DNA of 64,000 nt from Flavobacteriaceae bacterium LSUCC0859 (GTDB taxonomy: Bacteria > Bacteroidota > Bacteroidia > Flavobacteriales > Flavobacteriaceae). The notes beneath the pieces were generated by a model that made no database searches, had not been told where the DNA came from, and saw nothing but the letters and a program-made list of their open reading frames with translations. A program made the position numbers and the translations under genes. How positions within the stretch are numbered: the stretch's first letter is position 1; every line of letters starts with the position of its first letter. The DNA is taken from positions 166,041 through 230,040 of the forward strand of contig JAKOGP010000005.1 in the NCBI GenBank assembly GCA_022239325.1. Reading direction: 5' to 3'. Positions 52,905-62,808 of the stretch are shown piece by piece.

Positions 52905-53936
52905 TTAGTCTTTGGGCTGGTACTCTTTTACCGCTTCTATAAACGCGGCTGCGTTTTCCAAGGGAACATGAGGCAAAATTCCATGGCCCAAATTCACTAT
53001 ATAGCGGTCCTTACCAAAGGCGTCTATCATCTCATGAACCATGCGTTTGATGGTTTTTGGTGGAGATAGCAATCTGCTGGGGTCAAAATTCCCCTGCAGG
53101 GTAATCTTTCCTCCAGAGAGATAGCGAGCATTCTGAGCAGAACAGGTCCAGTCTACACCTAAGGCAGACGCACCAGACTGAGACATTTCTCTCAGAGCAA
53201 ACCAGCATCCTTTACCAAAGGCAATCACAGGAGCATGGGGCTTTAAAGCGTCTATAATTTGCTGTATGTACGTCCAAGAAAACTCGGTATAGTCTGTGGG
53301 TGAAAGCATACCCCCCCAAGAGTCAAATATCTGAACGGCGTTTACCCCAGCAGCCACCTTGGCCTTTAAATAGGCAATGGTGGTATCTGTGATTTTCTGT
53401 AAAAGAAGGTGTGCCGCTACAGGCTGTGTAAAACAAAATTCTTTGGCCTTGTCAAAGTTCTTACTGCCCTGCCCCTGCACGCAATAGCAGAGAATGGTCC
53501 AAGGAGACCCTGCAAAACCAATGAGAGGCACCTCGTTGTTTAGTTTTTCCTTGGTCATCGCAATGGCTTCCATCACATAACCTAAGGTCTCTTGAATATT
53601 TGGAACTATCACCTGATCTACGTCTTTTTGAGAGCGTATGGGATGTGGCAAATAAGGCCCAAAATTGGGTTTCATCTCTACCTCTATATTCATAGCCTGA
53701 GGGATCACCAATATATCTGAAAACAAAATGGCAGCATCCATACCATAGCGTCTTATGGGCTGTACCGTGATTTCTGAGGCCAATTCTGGCGTCTGGCAGC
53801 GGGTAAAAAAGTCATACTTTTCTTTGAGTTCCATGAACTCTGGCAAGTAACGTCCTGCTTGGCGCATCATCCAGACCGGAGGTCTGGAGACCGTTTCCCC
53901 TTTTAGGGCTTTTAAGAACAAATCATTCTGTATCAT
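52905..53936 (-). CDS. hemE: Uroporphyrinogen decarboxylase
   Basis: This 343-residue enzyme converts uroporphyrinogen III into coproporphyrinogen III. The N-terminal signature [20 protein letters not shown], the [20 protein letters not shown] catalytic-Asp region, [20 protein letters not shown] and the C-terminal GNFDPSRLL and [11 protein letters not shown] motifs are all present. It is 27 bp after hemD, supporting one transcript. Confidence 0.96.
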   Translation of the reverse strand: MIQNDLFLKALKGETVSRPPVWMMRQAGRYLPEFMELKEKYDFFTRCQTPELASEITVQPIRRYGMDAAILFSDILVIPQAMNIEVEMKPNFGPYLPHPIRSQKDVDQVIVPNIQETLGYVMEAIAMTKEKLNNEVPLIGFAGSPWTILCYCVQGQGSKNFDKAKEFCFTQPVAAHLLLQKITDTTIAYLKAKVAAGVNAVQIFDSWGGMLSPTDYTEFSWTYIQQIIDALKPHAPVIAFGKGCWFALREMSQSGASALGVDWTCSAQNARYLSGGKITLQGNFDPSRLLSPPKTIKRMVHEMIDAFGKDRYIVNLGHGILPHVPLENAAAFIEAVKEYQPKD

Positions 53937-53963
53937 AAGGATATATTTTAGCCCCTTGGGCGT

Positions 53964-54740
53964 CTAATGAGTATTATTTTTTGGATAGGAAGCCCTGAGG
54001 GCAGAAAGCATATGGGCAAAACTGGGCCTTTTGGCTACGGTATACTTGGGGGTGTGCAGGGCTACCTCTGCGGCCGTAGTGGGTCCTATAGCCACTACAA
54101 AAGCCTTGCCTATCTGGTTGTTATGGCAAAAGGCCTGCACCCCACTTGGGCTGTAGAAAAACAGCACCTCAAAAGGAGTGTCAAAGGCTTTGTGCACCGC
54201 CTGACTATGGTATATAATGCGTGTTTCTAAGGGGGTGTTGGCCGCCTTAAAAGCGTTTGGAATGCTTGGTAAATGCCGGTCCCCGCAGAAATAAAAAAGA
54301 GGAGACTCTGCTTGTAGGGAAGGGTGTTGGCCTGTGGCCGCCAATCCCTTCTTAGGGTCTTTAGCTGTTGGGGCTACTTCCAATCCCTTCTTGGAGGGCA
54401 TGGTGTTTGGAAACAATGCACTCACGAGTGCCGCGGCACTGTCTGCCACAAGGGCCACTTCAATGCCTTTTTTTCTGAGTTTTTGAGCAGAACGCTCGCC
54501 CACGCAGTAGGCCGCCTCTAACATGGGCAGGGCAGTACTGAGATGCTCGTGATCTAGAAAAGCCTGTACCGCGTGCTGGCTAGTAAATATACCCTGAAAG
54601 GGAGCCGCGGGCATGTCAAAGTCTACAGCCTGAGCCTGTACGGCGTCATAGGATTGCACCGCAAAACCAGCCGCCAACAAGCGAGACCGCTGGGCGGGCT
54701 GCAATTTTTTGGTGCTTAGTAATTTAGCGGTAGTAGGCAT
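53964..54740 (-). CDS. hemD: Uroporphyrinogen III synthase
   Basis: This 258-residue protein has the weakly conserved two-lobed HemD pattern: FQGIFTSQHAVQAFL, CVGERSAQKLRKKGIEVAL, FYFCGDRHLPSIPNAF, YHSQAVHKAFDTPFEVLFFY, SPSGVQAF and AIGPTTAAEVALHTPKYTVA. It closes and isomerises hydroxymethylbilane. In the hinge there is a low-complexity insert built on a 39-bp direct repeat (CCAATCCCTTCTT at 54341 and 54380 on the plus strand; KKGL repeated 13 residues apart). The call rests partly on its position between hemC and hemE. Confidence 0.88.
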   Translation of the reverse strand: MPTTAKLLSTKKLQPAQRSRLLAAGFAVQSYDAVQAQAVDFDMPAAPFQGIFTSQHAVQAFLDHEHLSTALPMLEAAYCVGERSAQKLRKKGIEVALVADSAAALVSALFPNTMPSKKGLEVAPTAKDPKKGLAATGQHPSLQAESPLFYFCGDRHLPSIPNAFKAANTPLETRIIYHSQAVHKAFDTPFEVLFFYSPSGVQAFCHNNQIGKAFVVAIGPTTAAEVALHTPKYTVAKRPSFAHMLSALRASYPKNNTH

Positions 54741-54760
54741 GGGTTGTAATTTTTTTATTT

Positions 54761-54840
54761 TTCTGTTTGCTGCTTGAGCTTTAGACTTCCTCTTTTTTTG
54801 TGTTCTTCTGTATGCTGCTTGGGCTTTAGACCTGCCTCTT
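54761..54840. repeat. 45-bp-period tandem repeat between hemC and hemD
   Basis: TTCTGTTTGCTGCTTGAGCT and following bases (from 54761) recur with few changes from 54806 (TTCTGTATGCTGCTTGGGCT), both continuing TTTAGAC...CCTCTT. The second copy reaches the hemC stop codon. The duplication widens the hemC-hemD gap to 98 bp. No function is evident. Confidence 0.7.
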
Positions 54841-55774
54841 AGGACCTAGGTTTTAGGGGTGGGCTATTTAATTCTTTTTTAATGGCACGCATTAATTGGT
54901 CTGCCCCTTGGGACAATAATTTTTGGGCCATTTTTTTTCCGTAGCCAGAGGCCTGGTCTAAGGGTACATAGGTGTTGGTTTCCACGCTCTGCTTCCCGTC
55001 TAAACTGTGCAGCACCCCTTTAAAGTGCAGCTGCTCTGCTGTGGTGGTGGCCAGCGCCCCAATGGGCGCAGTACACCCTCCTTCTAGGGTGTTTAAAAAC
55101 TCACGTTCTATCTGGGTGCAAAGAGCGGTCTGTGGGTGGTTTAGGGCAGAAAGCTGTTCTAGAAGGGGGGTGTCGGTGGCCTTCGCCACCACCACCATAG
55201 CTCCCTGTGCGGGCGCTGGTACCATCCAATCTAAAGCAATAGCGTCTGCAGGCAATAGATCTAAACGTTCCAAACCAGCCGCTGCAAAAATAGCGCCCGC
55301 CCAAGGCGAAGCAGCTAATTTATCTAAGCGGGTTTGCACATTGCCGCGAATGTCTACTATATGATGATTGGGATATTTGGCCAACCACTGGGCCTTTCTT
55401 CTCAGGCTGCTGGTAGCAATCTGAGTATCTGGAGCCTCTAAATCTCTGTGTTTGTGTAAGAGTACATCTGTAGATGGGGCTCTTTCTAAAACCGCCGCCG
55501 TGCAAAGTCCCTTGGCCAAAACAGTGGGCACATCTTTGTAGGAATGTACCGCCAGGTCTATTTTATCTTCCAAAAGGGCTAAGTCTAAGGTCTTGGTAAA
55601 CACCCCAGACACCCCCAGCTCATAAAGCGGCCGGTCTAACTTAAGGTCTCCTAAAGATTTTACAGGATGTAGCTCACTGGCTATTCCCAAAGCAGCCAAT
55701 TGCCGCTGAACGGTTTTGGCCTGCCATAAGGCCAGGGCAGAATCTCTGGTCCCAATGCGAAGTGGCTTAGCCAT
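54839..55774 (-). CDS. hemC: Hydroxymethylbilane synthase (porphobilinogen deaminase)
   Basis: This 311-residue enzyme assembles four porphobilinogens on a dipyrromethane cofactor attached to C234 in LEGGCTAPIGA. Other conserved blocks are IGTRDSALALWQAK, the catalytic Asp region in DLAVHSYKDVPT, TSSLRRKAQWLAKYP and DIRGNVQTRLDKL. Its start overlaps the hemA 3' end by 8 nt, so hemA and hemC are coupled. Confidence 0.96.
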   Translation of the reverse strand: MAKPLRIGTRDSALALWQAKTVQRQLAALGIASELHPVKSLGDLKLDRPLYELGVSGVFTKTLDLALLEDKIDLAVHSYKDVPTVLAKGLCTAAVLERAPSTDVLLHKHRDLEAPDTQIATSSLRRKAQWLAKYPNHHIVDIRGNVQTRLDKLAASPWAGAIFAAAGLERLDLLPADAIALDWMVPAPAQGAMVVVAKATDTPLLEQLSALNHPQTALCTQIEREFLNTLEGGCTAPIGALATTTAEQLHFKGVLHSLDGKQSVETNTYVPLDQASGYGKKMAQKLLSQGADQLMRAIKKELNSPPLKPRS

Positions 55775-57026
55775 GAACAGATTCTTTTAATTGAAATACA
55801 GACTCTATAAGGGCTACCGATTGTTCTGGCTGGTCCTGTACTTCTTTAAGGTGCTCTGCAAACTGCTTGGTGATTTTTTGTATCATGCGATCTGTCATTT
55901 GCTGGGCTTCCTGCACATTAAAATTGGTAGACTTCTTTTGCATAAAATCCAACTCCTCTGCCTGCATGGTTTTGAGCTTATTCTTGAGGGCCTTAATCAC
56001 TGGAGAGAATTTTCTGGTTTCTAGCCAGGCGTGAAACTCTCCCTCTATTTGGGCAATGATCCCCTCTGCAGCAGGAATATGTGCCCTGCGTTTGTCTAGA
56101 GTGTCGTCGGTAATTTGCGAAAGTTCATCTAGGTGTACCAATCGCACATTTTCTAAATCTGCAACGTCTGGAGATACGTTTTGTGGGATGGATAAATCTA
56201 AAATAAGTAAGGGACGCTTATGGTGTATTAGGGCTTTAGAAACTGTAGGCTTCTGCGCCCCAGTAGCCACTACTAAGATGTCTGCCTTTCTAATTTCAGA
56301 GGGCAGCTCCCCGTAGTCTTTGACCAACAGATTAAACTTACCTGCTACTTTTTCTGCAGATTCTTTGGTTCTATTAATAAGCGTAATATGAGAATTCTTT
56401 GTGTGCTTAATGAGGTTCTCACAGGTATTGCGTCCTATTTTACCCGTGCCAAACAAAAGGATGTTCTTATCTGAAACCTGGGGTACATGCTGCAAAATAT
56501 ATTGTACAGAGGCAAAAGCCACAGAAGTAGCTCCAGTAGAAATCTCTGTTTCATTCTTAATGCGCTTGCTGGCCTGAATAACCGCATTGCAAAGGCGCTC
56601 CATAAAAGGATTGGCCAATCCTATTTTTTTTGCGGTGGTAAAGCCTTTTTTAAGTTGGGCAATAATTTCAAAGTCACCTAAAATCTGGCTGTCTAAACCA
56701 GTACCCACCCTAAAAAGGTGGTGAATGGCTTCCCGGTTTTTATAAATATAAGACACCTCCTCAAAATCTTCTACAGAACCTTGGGTAACGGTGCACAACA
56801 GAGACACTAAGGTGTATGGGTCTGGCGCAAAGCCGTATAATTCTGTTCTGTTACAGGTACTCACCACCAGCAAACTATCCAAACCCTGGGCCTTAGCGGC
56901 CAATAAAATCTGGTCTACCGCAGTGTCGGGTAAACTAAAAAGACCTCGCGTGGCTGCGTCTGCCTTTTGATAGTTAAGCCCTATACAGAAAAAAGAAGGG
57001 TTTTTAGAAATATGGTATTCTTTCAT
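55767..57026 (-). CDS. hemA: Glutamyl-tRNA reductase
   Basis: The ATG at 57026 (MKEYHISKNPSFFCIGLNYQ) gives 419 residues; the longer frame to 57131 only adds an unrelated hydrophobic stretch. It catalyses the first committed step of C5-pathway tetrapyrrole synthesis, reducing glutamyl-tRNA to glutamate-1-semialdehyde. The catalytic nucleophile is C58 in VVSTCNRTELYG. The NADPH-binding loop LFGTGKIGRNTCENL and the C-terminal dimerisation helices are present. It is the first gene of the hem cluster and divergent from the AraC-type regulator, with an operator-like palindrome in between. Confidence 0.96.
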   Translation of the reverse strand: MKEYHISKNPSFFCIGLNYQKADAATRGLFSLPDTAVDQILLAAKAQGLDSLLVVSTCNRTELYGFAPDPYTLVSLLCTVTQGSVEDFEEVSYIYKNREAIHHLFRVGTGLDSQILGDFEIIAQLKKGFTTAKKIGLANPFMERLCNAVIQASKRIKNETEISTGATSVAFASVQYILQHVPQVSDKNILLFGTGKIGRNTCENLIKHTKNSHITLINRTKESAEKVAGKFNLLVKDYGELPSEIRKADILVVATGAQKPTVSKALIHHKRPLLILDLSIPQNVSPDVADLENVRLVHLDELSQITDDTLDKRRAHIPAAEGIIAQIEGEFHAWLETRKFSPVIKALKNKLKTMQAEELDFMQKKSTNFNVQEAQQMTDRMIQKITKQFAEHLKEVQDQPEQSVALIESVFQLKESVHG

Positions 57027-57157
57027 GGATAATACTCCTCTGGTATTAGGGGTACAAAAATACCAACAGCATACCCATAAAAATAACGCCAGAGGTACTA
57101 ATAGTGTCGCCCTTAGGATTTTTTTAGACAATTTATACTTAAAAGCGCGAAGATTCT

Positions 57158-57165
57158 TATTTTTG
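57158..57165 (+). promoter_or_regulatory. Candidate -7 element of the AraC-type regulator gene
   Basis: TATTTTTG matches TAnnTTTG and lies 73 bp before the regulator ATG. A transcript starting just downstream would carry the 25-bp palindrome at 57193-57217 in its leader, so a protein bound there could block it. There is no clear -33 TTG. Confidence 0.35.
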
Positions 57166-57192
57166 TTGGGCTGAAGGCCTTTAGGAGACTTC

Positions 57193-57217
57193 TTTATTTA
57201 GAACAATTCTAAATAAA
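57193..57217. promoter_or_regulatory. 25-bp perfect palindrome (operator candidate) between hemA and the AraC regulator
   Basis: Arms TTTATTTAGAA and TTCTAAATAAA are perfect inverted repeats around CAA. The inner part, TTAGAAC-A-ATTCTAA, has the 7-1-7 layout of Fur/PerR-type boxes. Its place in front of the regulator and between it and the heme-synthesis cluster fits control by iron, peroxide or the AraC protein itself. The sequence shows the palindrome; the identity of the binder is inference. Confidence 0.65.
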
Positions 57218-57238
57218 ATATCGATAATAATTTGTGCT

Positions 57239-58141
57239 ATGGAAGAAAAAAATAACGCAGCAGGTTCCTTTGAAGACATTCAAATAGAAGAGGGTTTTTA
57301 TGTCTTTAAAATACAGAATAACAGCCCTTTACCTCAACAACTAAACAGAGATATAGACAGCAGCTACATTCAATTTCACTTTTGCTTAAAAGGCAGTGCA
57401 GACTTCCTTTACAACGAGGGCTCCTACAGCCTTCCAGTGTCAGAAGAACAATCTCTGCTATTGTACAACACCCAAAAAGACCTACCCCTGCACTTGGAGC
57501 TACAGCCCAATGCCTGGCTATTTTCTGTGGTAATGAGTCTCAGAAAATTTCATACCCTCTTTTCCAAAGAAGCTCATATTATTCCTTTCCTAAATAAGGA
57601 AAACAAAGAGCATAAGTATTATGCTCAGGAGGCCGTCTCTCCCACCATTGCGGTTATTATAAGCCAACTCATGCACATTTCTCTACACCCCAGCATTAAG
57701 GAATTATACCTCAAGGCCAAGGTGTATGAACTCATGGCCCTCTACTTTAACAAATCTGAAGAGGCAGACACTGCCCAATGTCCCTTTTTGGTAGACGAGG
57801 AAAACCTCAAGCGCATAAGACAGGCCAAGGACATTGTGGTGGCCCGCATGGCAGAACCCCCCAGCCTTCAAGAATTGTCAGAAGAAATTGGCCTGAGCCT
57901 CAAAAAACTCAAGGAAGGCTTTAAGCAGGTATACGGAGACTCTGTATACAGCTTTCTCTTTGACTACAAAATGGAATACGGCCGCAAACTCCTAGTGAGT
58001 GGGGCCTACAATGTAAACGAAGTAGGACTTAAAATTGGCTACAGCACCGCCAGCCATTATATAGCTGCTTTTAAAAAGAAGTACGGCACCACTCCAAAAA
58101 AATATCTCACAGCGGCTACCGCCAACAGCATTTCTTCTTAA
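57239..58141 (+). CDS. AraC-family transcriptional regulator divergent from hemA
   Basis: This 300-residue protein has an N-terminal cupin-like sensing part (about 1-165, SSYIQFHFCLKGSADFLYNE) and two C-terminal helix-turn-helix units (about 195-295). The second HTH carries the AraC signature YNVNEVGLKIGYSTASHYIAAFKKKYGTTPKKYL. The overall layout resembles PchR-type regulators of iron/siderophore genes. The gene directly follows the 25-bp palindrome. Control of the adjacent hem operon is a reasonable inference from divergence, not shown by sequence. Its effector is unknown. Confidence 0.88.
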   Translation: MEEKNNAAGSFEDIQIEEGFYVFKIQNNSPLPQQLNRDIDSSYIQFHFCLKGSADFLYNEGSYSLPVSEEQSLLLYNTQKDLPLHLELQPNAWLFSVVMSLRKFHTLFSKEAHIIPFLNKENKEHKYYAQEAVSPTIAVIISQLMHISLHPSIKELYLKAKVYELMALYFNKSEEADTAQCPFLVDEENLKRIRQAKDIVVARMAEPPSLQELSEEIGLSLKKLKEGFKQVYGDSVYSFLFDYKMEYGRKLLVSGAYNVNEVGLKIGYSTASHYIAAFKKKYGTTPKKYLTAATANSISS

Positions 58142-58184
58142 GCCACTTTAAAATATGATTTCGCTATAAAAAACACCCTATTTA

Positions 58185-58967
58185 ATGATGAAAACACTCC
58201 AATTACCCGTCTTAGTAGCCTTTTGGTTATCCGCTATTTTTTGGCTTGGGAACTTCCAAATCCATGCCCAAAACACAGACCCCAACCAAGACACAAACTC
58301 TTCTCCGCAGCAAATACTGGTTTTTACTAAAACCACAGGCTGGCGTCACAGTTCCATAGAAGCTGGAGTAAAAGCCATAAAAAAATTAGGGGAAGAGCAG
58401 CATTTTCAGGTGACCCAAACAGAAGACGCCTTCTCTTTTCACCCAGAAAATCTTAAAAAATACCAATTGGTATTATTTTTAAGCACTACAGAAGAGGTGT
58501 TAAACGAAAGCCAACAAAAAGCCTTTGAAGGCTACATTAAAAACGGCGGCGCCTATATGGGTATACACGCTGCCGCAGACACAGAATACCAATGGCCTTT
58601 TTACAACAAACTGGTAGGAGCCTATTTTGAAAGCCATCCCAACAACCCCAATGTGCTCCAGGCCACACTGAGCACCACAGACAGTAGCCATCCCGCAACG
58701 GCTCACCTTCCTGCGCAATTTCAAAGAACCGACGAGTGGTACAACTACAAAAACATACAACCCCACATTCAGGTGCTGCTCCATCTGGAGGAAAGCAGCT
58801 ATAAAGGAGGTACCCAGGGAGAGGAGCATCCCATTGCCTGGTACCATGACAGTTTAGGAGGCAGGGCTTTTTATACCGGTGGCGGCCACACCGAGGCCTC
58901 CTTTGAGGAGCCGGACTTTCTTAAGCACCTGCTTGGTGGTATCGAATACTGTTTGGGCAGAAAATAA
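58185..58967 (+). CDS. Secreted ThuA-like domain protein
   Basis: This 260-residue protein has a signal peptide (about 1-29, ending FQIHAQ) followed by a ThuA-type glutamine-amidotransferase-like fold: ILVFTKTTGWRHSSIEAGVK, LVLFLSTTEEVLNESQQKAF, KNGGAYMGIHAAADTEYQWP, HPIAWYHDSLGGRAFYTGGG HTE and LLGGIEYCLG. ThuA-like proteins occur in carbohydrate utilisation loci, but the reaction is not established. Here the gene stands alone, 43 bp after the AraC regulator on the same strand, so it might be read through from it. Confidence 0.82.
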   Translation: MMKTLQLPVLVAFWLSAIFWLGNFQIHAQNTDPNQDTNSSPQQILVFTKTTGWRHSSIEAGVKAIKKLGEEQHFQVTQTEDAFSFHPENLKKYQLVLFLSTTEEVLNESQQKAFEGYIKNGGAYMGIHAAADTEYQWPFYNKLVGAYFESHPNNPNVLQATLSTTDSSHPATAHLPAQFQRTDEWYNYKNIQPHIQVLLHLEESSYKGGTQGEEHPIAWYHDSLGGRAFYTGGGHTEASFEEPDFLKHLLGGIEYCLGRK

Positions 58968-59341
58968 CAAACCCCCAAGTAGCAAAATAAATATCCTAGC
59001 GGTAGATCACACACAACAGAAAAAAAAAGCTCGTGGTCCATAAAGACCCAAACCCCAGAACGTCTATATTGACGCCGATAGACAATTAACATCCCAGCGG
59101 CAAGGCAGACCCAAACCGCAAAAAAAATCCTAGCTGTAAGGCACACCCAAGTGGCAAGGAACGCCCGAACTACAAAGTTTCTAGTAGGATTTTGATGAAG
59201 CTTTTTGATCCTGCTGCTGGCCTATTTTAAACAAAAACAAAAACGCTATGTTTTTTAGTTCTAAATAGGACATTATCAGCCATTAAAGTTTGGCTAAAAT
59301 ACTTTCCTAGGGTATCTTTGCTTGTAAAATTTTTTAGAATC
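58968..59341. other. Intergenic region with degenerate short repeats and the sdh promoter
   Basis: About 370 bp without a gene. Three related segments of about 24 bp recur: ATCCTAGCGGTAGATCACAC at 58993, ATCCCAGCGGCAAGGCAGAC at 59091 and ATCCTAGCTGTAAGGCACAC at 59127, followed by a partial GTGGCAAGGAACGCCC at 59151. All four run in the same direction. Their meaning is unknown; they may be decayed tandem repeats. The sdh promoter is at the right end. Confidence 0.55.
59289..59320 (+). promoter_or_regulatory. Promoter of the sdhCAB operon
   Basis: TTTG at 59289-59292 and TATCTTTG at 59313-59320, 20 bp apart, match the Bacteroidota -33/-7 consensus closely. The ATG of sdhC is 21 bp downstream. 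This also rules out the TTG at 59318 as the start, because it lies within the -7 element. Confidence 0.75.
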
Positions 59342-60010
59342 ATGAGCGGAACAGCTTTATCATCTCTTTTTAGAAAAATCATCATGGCCCTTTCGGGCCT
59401 GTTTTTAGTGGTTTTCTTAGGTCAGCACTTTGTGATTAATATTACTTCTGTGATTGCCCCGGACACCTTTAACACCTGGTCCCATTTTATGGGCTATAAC
59501 CCTTTAGTGCAGTATGTACTACAACCCATACTTATAGGTGGGGTAATCGTACATTTTGTGATGGGTTTTGTCTTGGAAATCCAAAACAGAAAAGCGAGAG
59601 GTATTCGCTATGCCAAATACAATGGAGCTGCTAACGCTCCTTGGATCTCTAGAAATATGATTATCTCCGGCGGCGTGGTTTTGGCTTTCTTGGCCATGCA
59701 TATGTACGATTTTTGGTTGCATGAAATGGTGTATAAATACGTGGAGAGCAACCCACAGGACGCTACCCGATATTACGCAGAGACCGTAGAAAAATTTCAT
59801 TCCCCTGTTAAAACAGGCTTGTATGTACTTTCTTTTGGGCTATTAGCCTTACACCTGCTGCACGGCTTTGCTTCTTCCTTCCAAACCATGGGGGTGAATA
59901 ACAAATACAGTGCCGCTATAAAAACATTTACCAAGGTATACGCCATTCTTATCCCCTTGGGATTTGCCTTTATTGCAGTATATCATCATTTAAACCCTAT
60001 AACGCAGTAG
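59342..60010 (+). CDS. sdhC: Succinate dehydrogenase cytochrome b subunit
   Basis: From the ATG at 59342 the protein has 222 residues and five predicted membrane helices, the single-anchor type that binds two hemes b, as in Bacillus and Wolinella enzymes. Several histidines lie in or next to the helices ([47 protein letters not shown]) and are candidate heme ligands. It transfers electrons between SdhB and quinone. It is 4 bp before sdhA. There is no separate sdhD, as expected for this type. Confidence 0.92.
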   Translation: MSGTALSSLFRKIIMALSGLFLVVFLGQHFVINITSVIAPDTFNTWSHFMGYNPLVQYVLQPILIGGVIVHFVMGFVLEIQNRKARGIRYAKYNGAANAPWISRNMIISGGVVLAFLAMHMYDFWLHEMVYKYVESNPQDATRYYAETVEKFHSPVKTGLYVLSFGLLALHLLHGFASSFQTMGVNNKYSAAIKTFTKVYAILIPLGFAFIAVYHHLNPITQ

Positions 60011-60014
60011 TCTT

Positions 60015-62018
60015 ATGAGTGTATTAGATTCCAAAGTGCCAAAGGGTCCTTTAGACCAAAAATGGACATCGCATAAAAACAAGATTAACCTTGTAAACCC
60101 AGCCAATAAGCGTAATATAGACGTGATTGTAGTGGGTACAGGTTTGGCTGGGGGCGCCGCTGCCGCATCGCTCGCAGAGCTGGGGTACAACGTGAAAACC
60201 TTTTGCTACCAAGATTCACCCAGAAGGGCGCATTCTATTGCAGCACAAGGAGGTATTAACGCCTCTAAAAACTACCAGGGAGACGGAGATTCTAACTACC
60301 GACTTTTTTATGACACCATCAAAGGAGGGGACTACCGCTCTAGAGAGGCCAATGTACACCGTTTGGCAGAGGTGTCTGGAAATATTATTGACCAATGTGT
60401 GGCCCAAGGGGTCCCTTTTGCTAGAGAATACGGCGGCCAATTAGACAACCGTTCTTTTGGAGGGGTGCTGGTTTCCAGAACTTTTTACGCCAAAGGACAG
60501 ACCGGTCAGCAGTTACTATTAGGGGCTTACTCTGCCATGAACCGCCAAATAAACCGCGGTAAAATCACGCCTTACAACCGCCACGAAATGCTAGACCTGG
60601 TTCTAGTAGACGGCAAAGCAAGAGGGATTATTGCTAGAGATTTAGTGAGTGGAGCTATTGAGCGTCATTCTGCTCATGCTGTGGTTATCGCCTCTGGCGG
60701 ATACGGTAATGTGTTTTTTCTTTCTACCAATGCCATGGGTTCTAATGTGATGGCCGCTTGGCGCGCCCACAGAAGAGGTGCCTTTTTTGCCAACCCTTGC
60801 TTTACGCAAATTCACCCTACCTGTATTCCTGTCTCTGGAGACCACCAGTCTAAGCTTACCCTAATGTCTGAGTCTCTAAGAAATGACGGACGTATTTGGG
60901 TACCTGCTAAAAAAGAAGACGCAGAAGCTATTAGAGCTGGGAAATTAAAACCCACTCAAATCGCGGAAGAAGATAGAGATTATTACCTAGAACGTCGTTA
61001 CCCTGCCTTTGGAAACCTTGTACCACGAGACGTGGCGTCTAGAGCTGCCAAAGAGCGTTGTGACGCTGGTTTTGGAGTGAACAAAACTGGAGAGGCCGTT
61101 TACCTAGACTTTGACGCTGCCATTATGCGTTACGGTAAGGAAAAAGCGCTCATCTCTGGTCAGAAAGACGCTTCTGATGCTACTATAAGAACTCTTGGAG
61201 AAGAAATCATTGCCGCCAAATACGGGAACCTCTTCCAGATGTACGAGAAAATTGTAGACGAAAACCCATACAAAACCCCGATGATGATTTACCCTGCGGT
61301 ACACTATACCATGGGTGGTCTTTGGGTAGACTATAACCTGCAAACCACTATTCCAGGTTGCTACGCCGCTGGTGAAGCTAACTTTAGTGACCATGGCGCC
61401 AACCGCCTTGGGGCCTCTGCCCTTATGCAAGGTTTAGCAGACGGTTACTTTGTATTGCCATATACTATTGGAGATTATTTGGCAGACGATATTAGAACTG
61501 GGCGCATCTCCACAGACAGTCCAGAATTTGAAGCCGCAGAAAAAGAGGTTACAGACCGCCTAGCCAAACTCAAAGCCGGTAAAGGACTACACTCTGTAGA
61601 CTACTACCACAAAAAGCTTGGAAAAATCATGTGGAACAAATGCGGGATGTCTAGAAATGAAAAAGAACTCAAAGAGGCCATTGAAGAAATAGCCGCTTTA
61701 AGAGCAGATTTCTGGGAAAACGTAAAAGTCCCAGGAGACCTCAACACCAAAAACCAAGAATTAGAGAAGGCAGGCCGTGTGGCAGACTTCTTAGAATTGG
61801 GAGAATTGTTTGCCAAAGACGCACTTACTAGAAATGAGTCTTGCGGCGGGCACTTTAGAGAGGAATATCAAACCCCAGAGGGAGAAGCATTAAGAGACGA
61901 CGAGAACTTTAAATTTGTCTCTGCTTGGGAGTACAAAGGGGCGCCAAAAGACGCTGTACTTCACAAGGAAGAATTGGTATACGAGAATATTGAATTGAAG
62001 ACTAGAAGCTACAAATAA
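60015..62018 (+). CDS. sdhA: Succinate dehydrogenase flavoprotein subunit
   Basis: This 667-residue protein oxidises succinate to fumarate at the cytoplasmic face. The FAD dinucleotide-binding motif [10 protein letters not shown] is at 41-50, and the covalent FAD attachment is H73 in [18 protein letters not shown]. Substrate and catalytic segments include [26 protein letters not shown] and [20 protein letters not shown], then [20 protein letters not shown]. The length fits the longer B-type subunits rather than the about 590-residue E. coli form. Confidence 0.96.
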   Translation: MSVLDSKVPKGPLDQKWTSHKNKINLVNPANKRNIDVIVVGTGLAGGAAAASLAELGYNVKTFCYQDSPRRAHSIAAQGGINASKNYQGDGDSNYRLFYDTIKGGDYRSREANVHRLAEVSGNIIDQCVAQGVPFAREYGGQLDNRSFGGVLVSRTFYAKGQTGQQLLLGAYSAMNRQINRGKITPYNRHEMLDLVLVDGKARGIIARDLVSGAIERHSAHAVVIASGGYGNVFFLSTNAMGSNVMAAWRAHRRGAFFANPCFTQIHPTCIPVSGDHQSKLTLMSESLRNDGRIWVPAKKEDAEAIRAGKLKPTQIAEEDRDYYLERRYPAFGNLVPRDVASRAAKERCDAGFGVNKTGEAVYLDFDAAIMRYGKEKALISGQKDASDATIRTLGEEIIAAKYGNLFQMYEKIVDENPYKTPMMIYPAVHYTMGGLWVDYNLQTTIPGCYAAGEANFSDHGANRLGASALMQGLADGYFVLPYTIGDYLADDIRTGRISTDSPEFEAAEKEVTDRLAKLKAGKGLHSVDYYHKKLGKIMWNKCGMSRNEKELKEAIEEIAALRADFWENVKVPGDLNTKNQELEKAGRVADFLELGELFAKDALTRNESCGGHFREEYQTPEGEALRDDENFKFVSAWEYKGAPKDAVLHKEELVYENIELKTRSYK

Positions 62019-62027
62019 AAAAGACCT

Positions 62028-62774
62028 ATGAAGCTCACTCTAAAAATTTGGCGTCAAAACGGGGCCAACGACAAAGGAAAAATGCAAACCTATCCTATAG
62101 ATGGGATAGAAGGAGATATGTCTTTCTTGGAGATGTTAGACGTCTTGAATGAAGACTTAATTAACAAGGGAGAAAGCCCAGTAGAATTTGATCACGACTG
62201 TAGAGAAGGTATCTGTGGGTCCTGTTCGCTACAAATTAACGGGGAGCCACACGGACCAGACCGTTTGGTAACTACCTGCCAATTACATATGCGTAGTTTT
62301 AAAGACGGAGACACTATTGTGATTGAACCCTTTAGAGCCTCAGCCTTCCCTGTGATTAAAGACCTTATTGTAGACCGCTCCTCTTTTGACCGCATTCAGC
62401 AGGCAGGAGGTTATGTGTCTGTAAACACCTCTGGAAACACCTTAGACGCCAACGCCATTCCTGTAAATAAGCAGGACGCAGACCAAGCCTTTAGCGCTGC
62501 CGCATGTATTGGTTGTGGGGCCTGTGTAGCGGCCTGTAAAAATGCCTCTGCCATGCTCTTTACCTCTGCTAAGGTATCTCAGTACGCCCTACTTCCTCAA
62601 GGACAAGTAGAAGCTGCCACCCGTGTAGAAAACATGGTGCGCCAGATGGACTTAGAAGGTTTTGGAAACTGCACCAACACTGGAGCCTGTGAGATTGAAT
62701 GCCCCAAAGGTATTTCCCTGGAAAACATTGCCCGTATGAACCGCGAGTACCTTAGTGCTTCGATTAAAGGCTAG
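62028..62774 (+). CDS. sdhB: Succinate dehydrogenase iron-sulfur subunit
   Basis: This 248-residue protein carries three clusters. The [2Fe-2S] ligands are C58, C63, C66 and C84 ([18 protein letters not shown]). The [4Fe-4S] and [3Fe-4S] ligands are in C160[10 protein letters not shown] (C160, C163, C166, C170) and in [15 protein letters not shown] (C215, C221, C225). It links the flavin of SdhA with the hemes of SdhC and depends on the suf system encoded in the same window. A strong terminator follows. Confidence 0.96.
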   Translation: MKLTLKIWRQNGANDKGKMQTYPIDGIEGDMSFLEMLDVLNEDLINKGESPVEFDHDCREGICGSCSLQINGEPHGPDRLVTTCQLHMRSFKDGDTIVIEPFRASAFPVIKDLIVDRSSFDRIQQAGGYVSVNTSGNTLDANAIPVNKQDADQAFSAAACIGCGACVAACKNASAMLFTSAKVSQYALLPQGQVEAATRVENMVRQMDLEGFGNCTNTGACEIECPKGISLENIARMNREYLSASIKG

Positions 62775-62808
62775 TTTTTAGAATAATTCTTGGGCTAGTG
62801 CCCAAACA

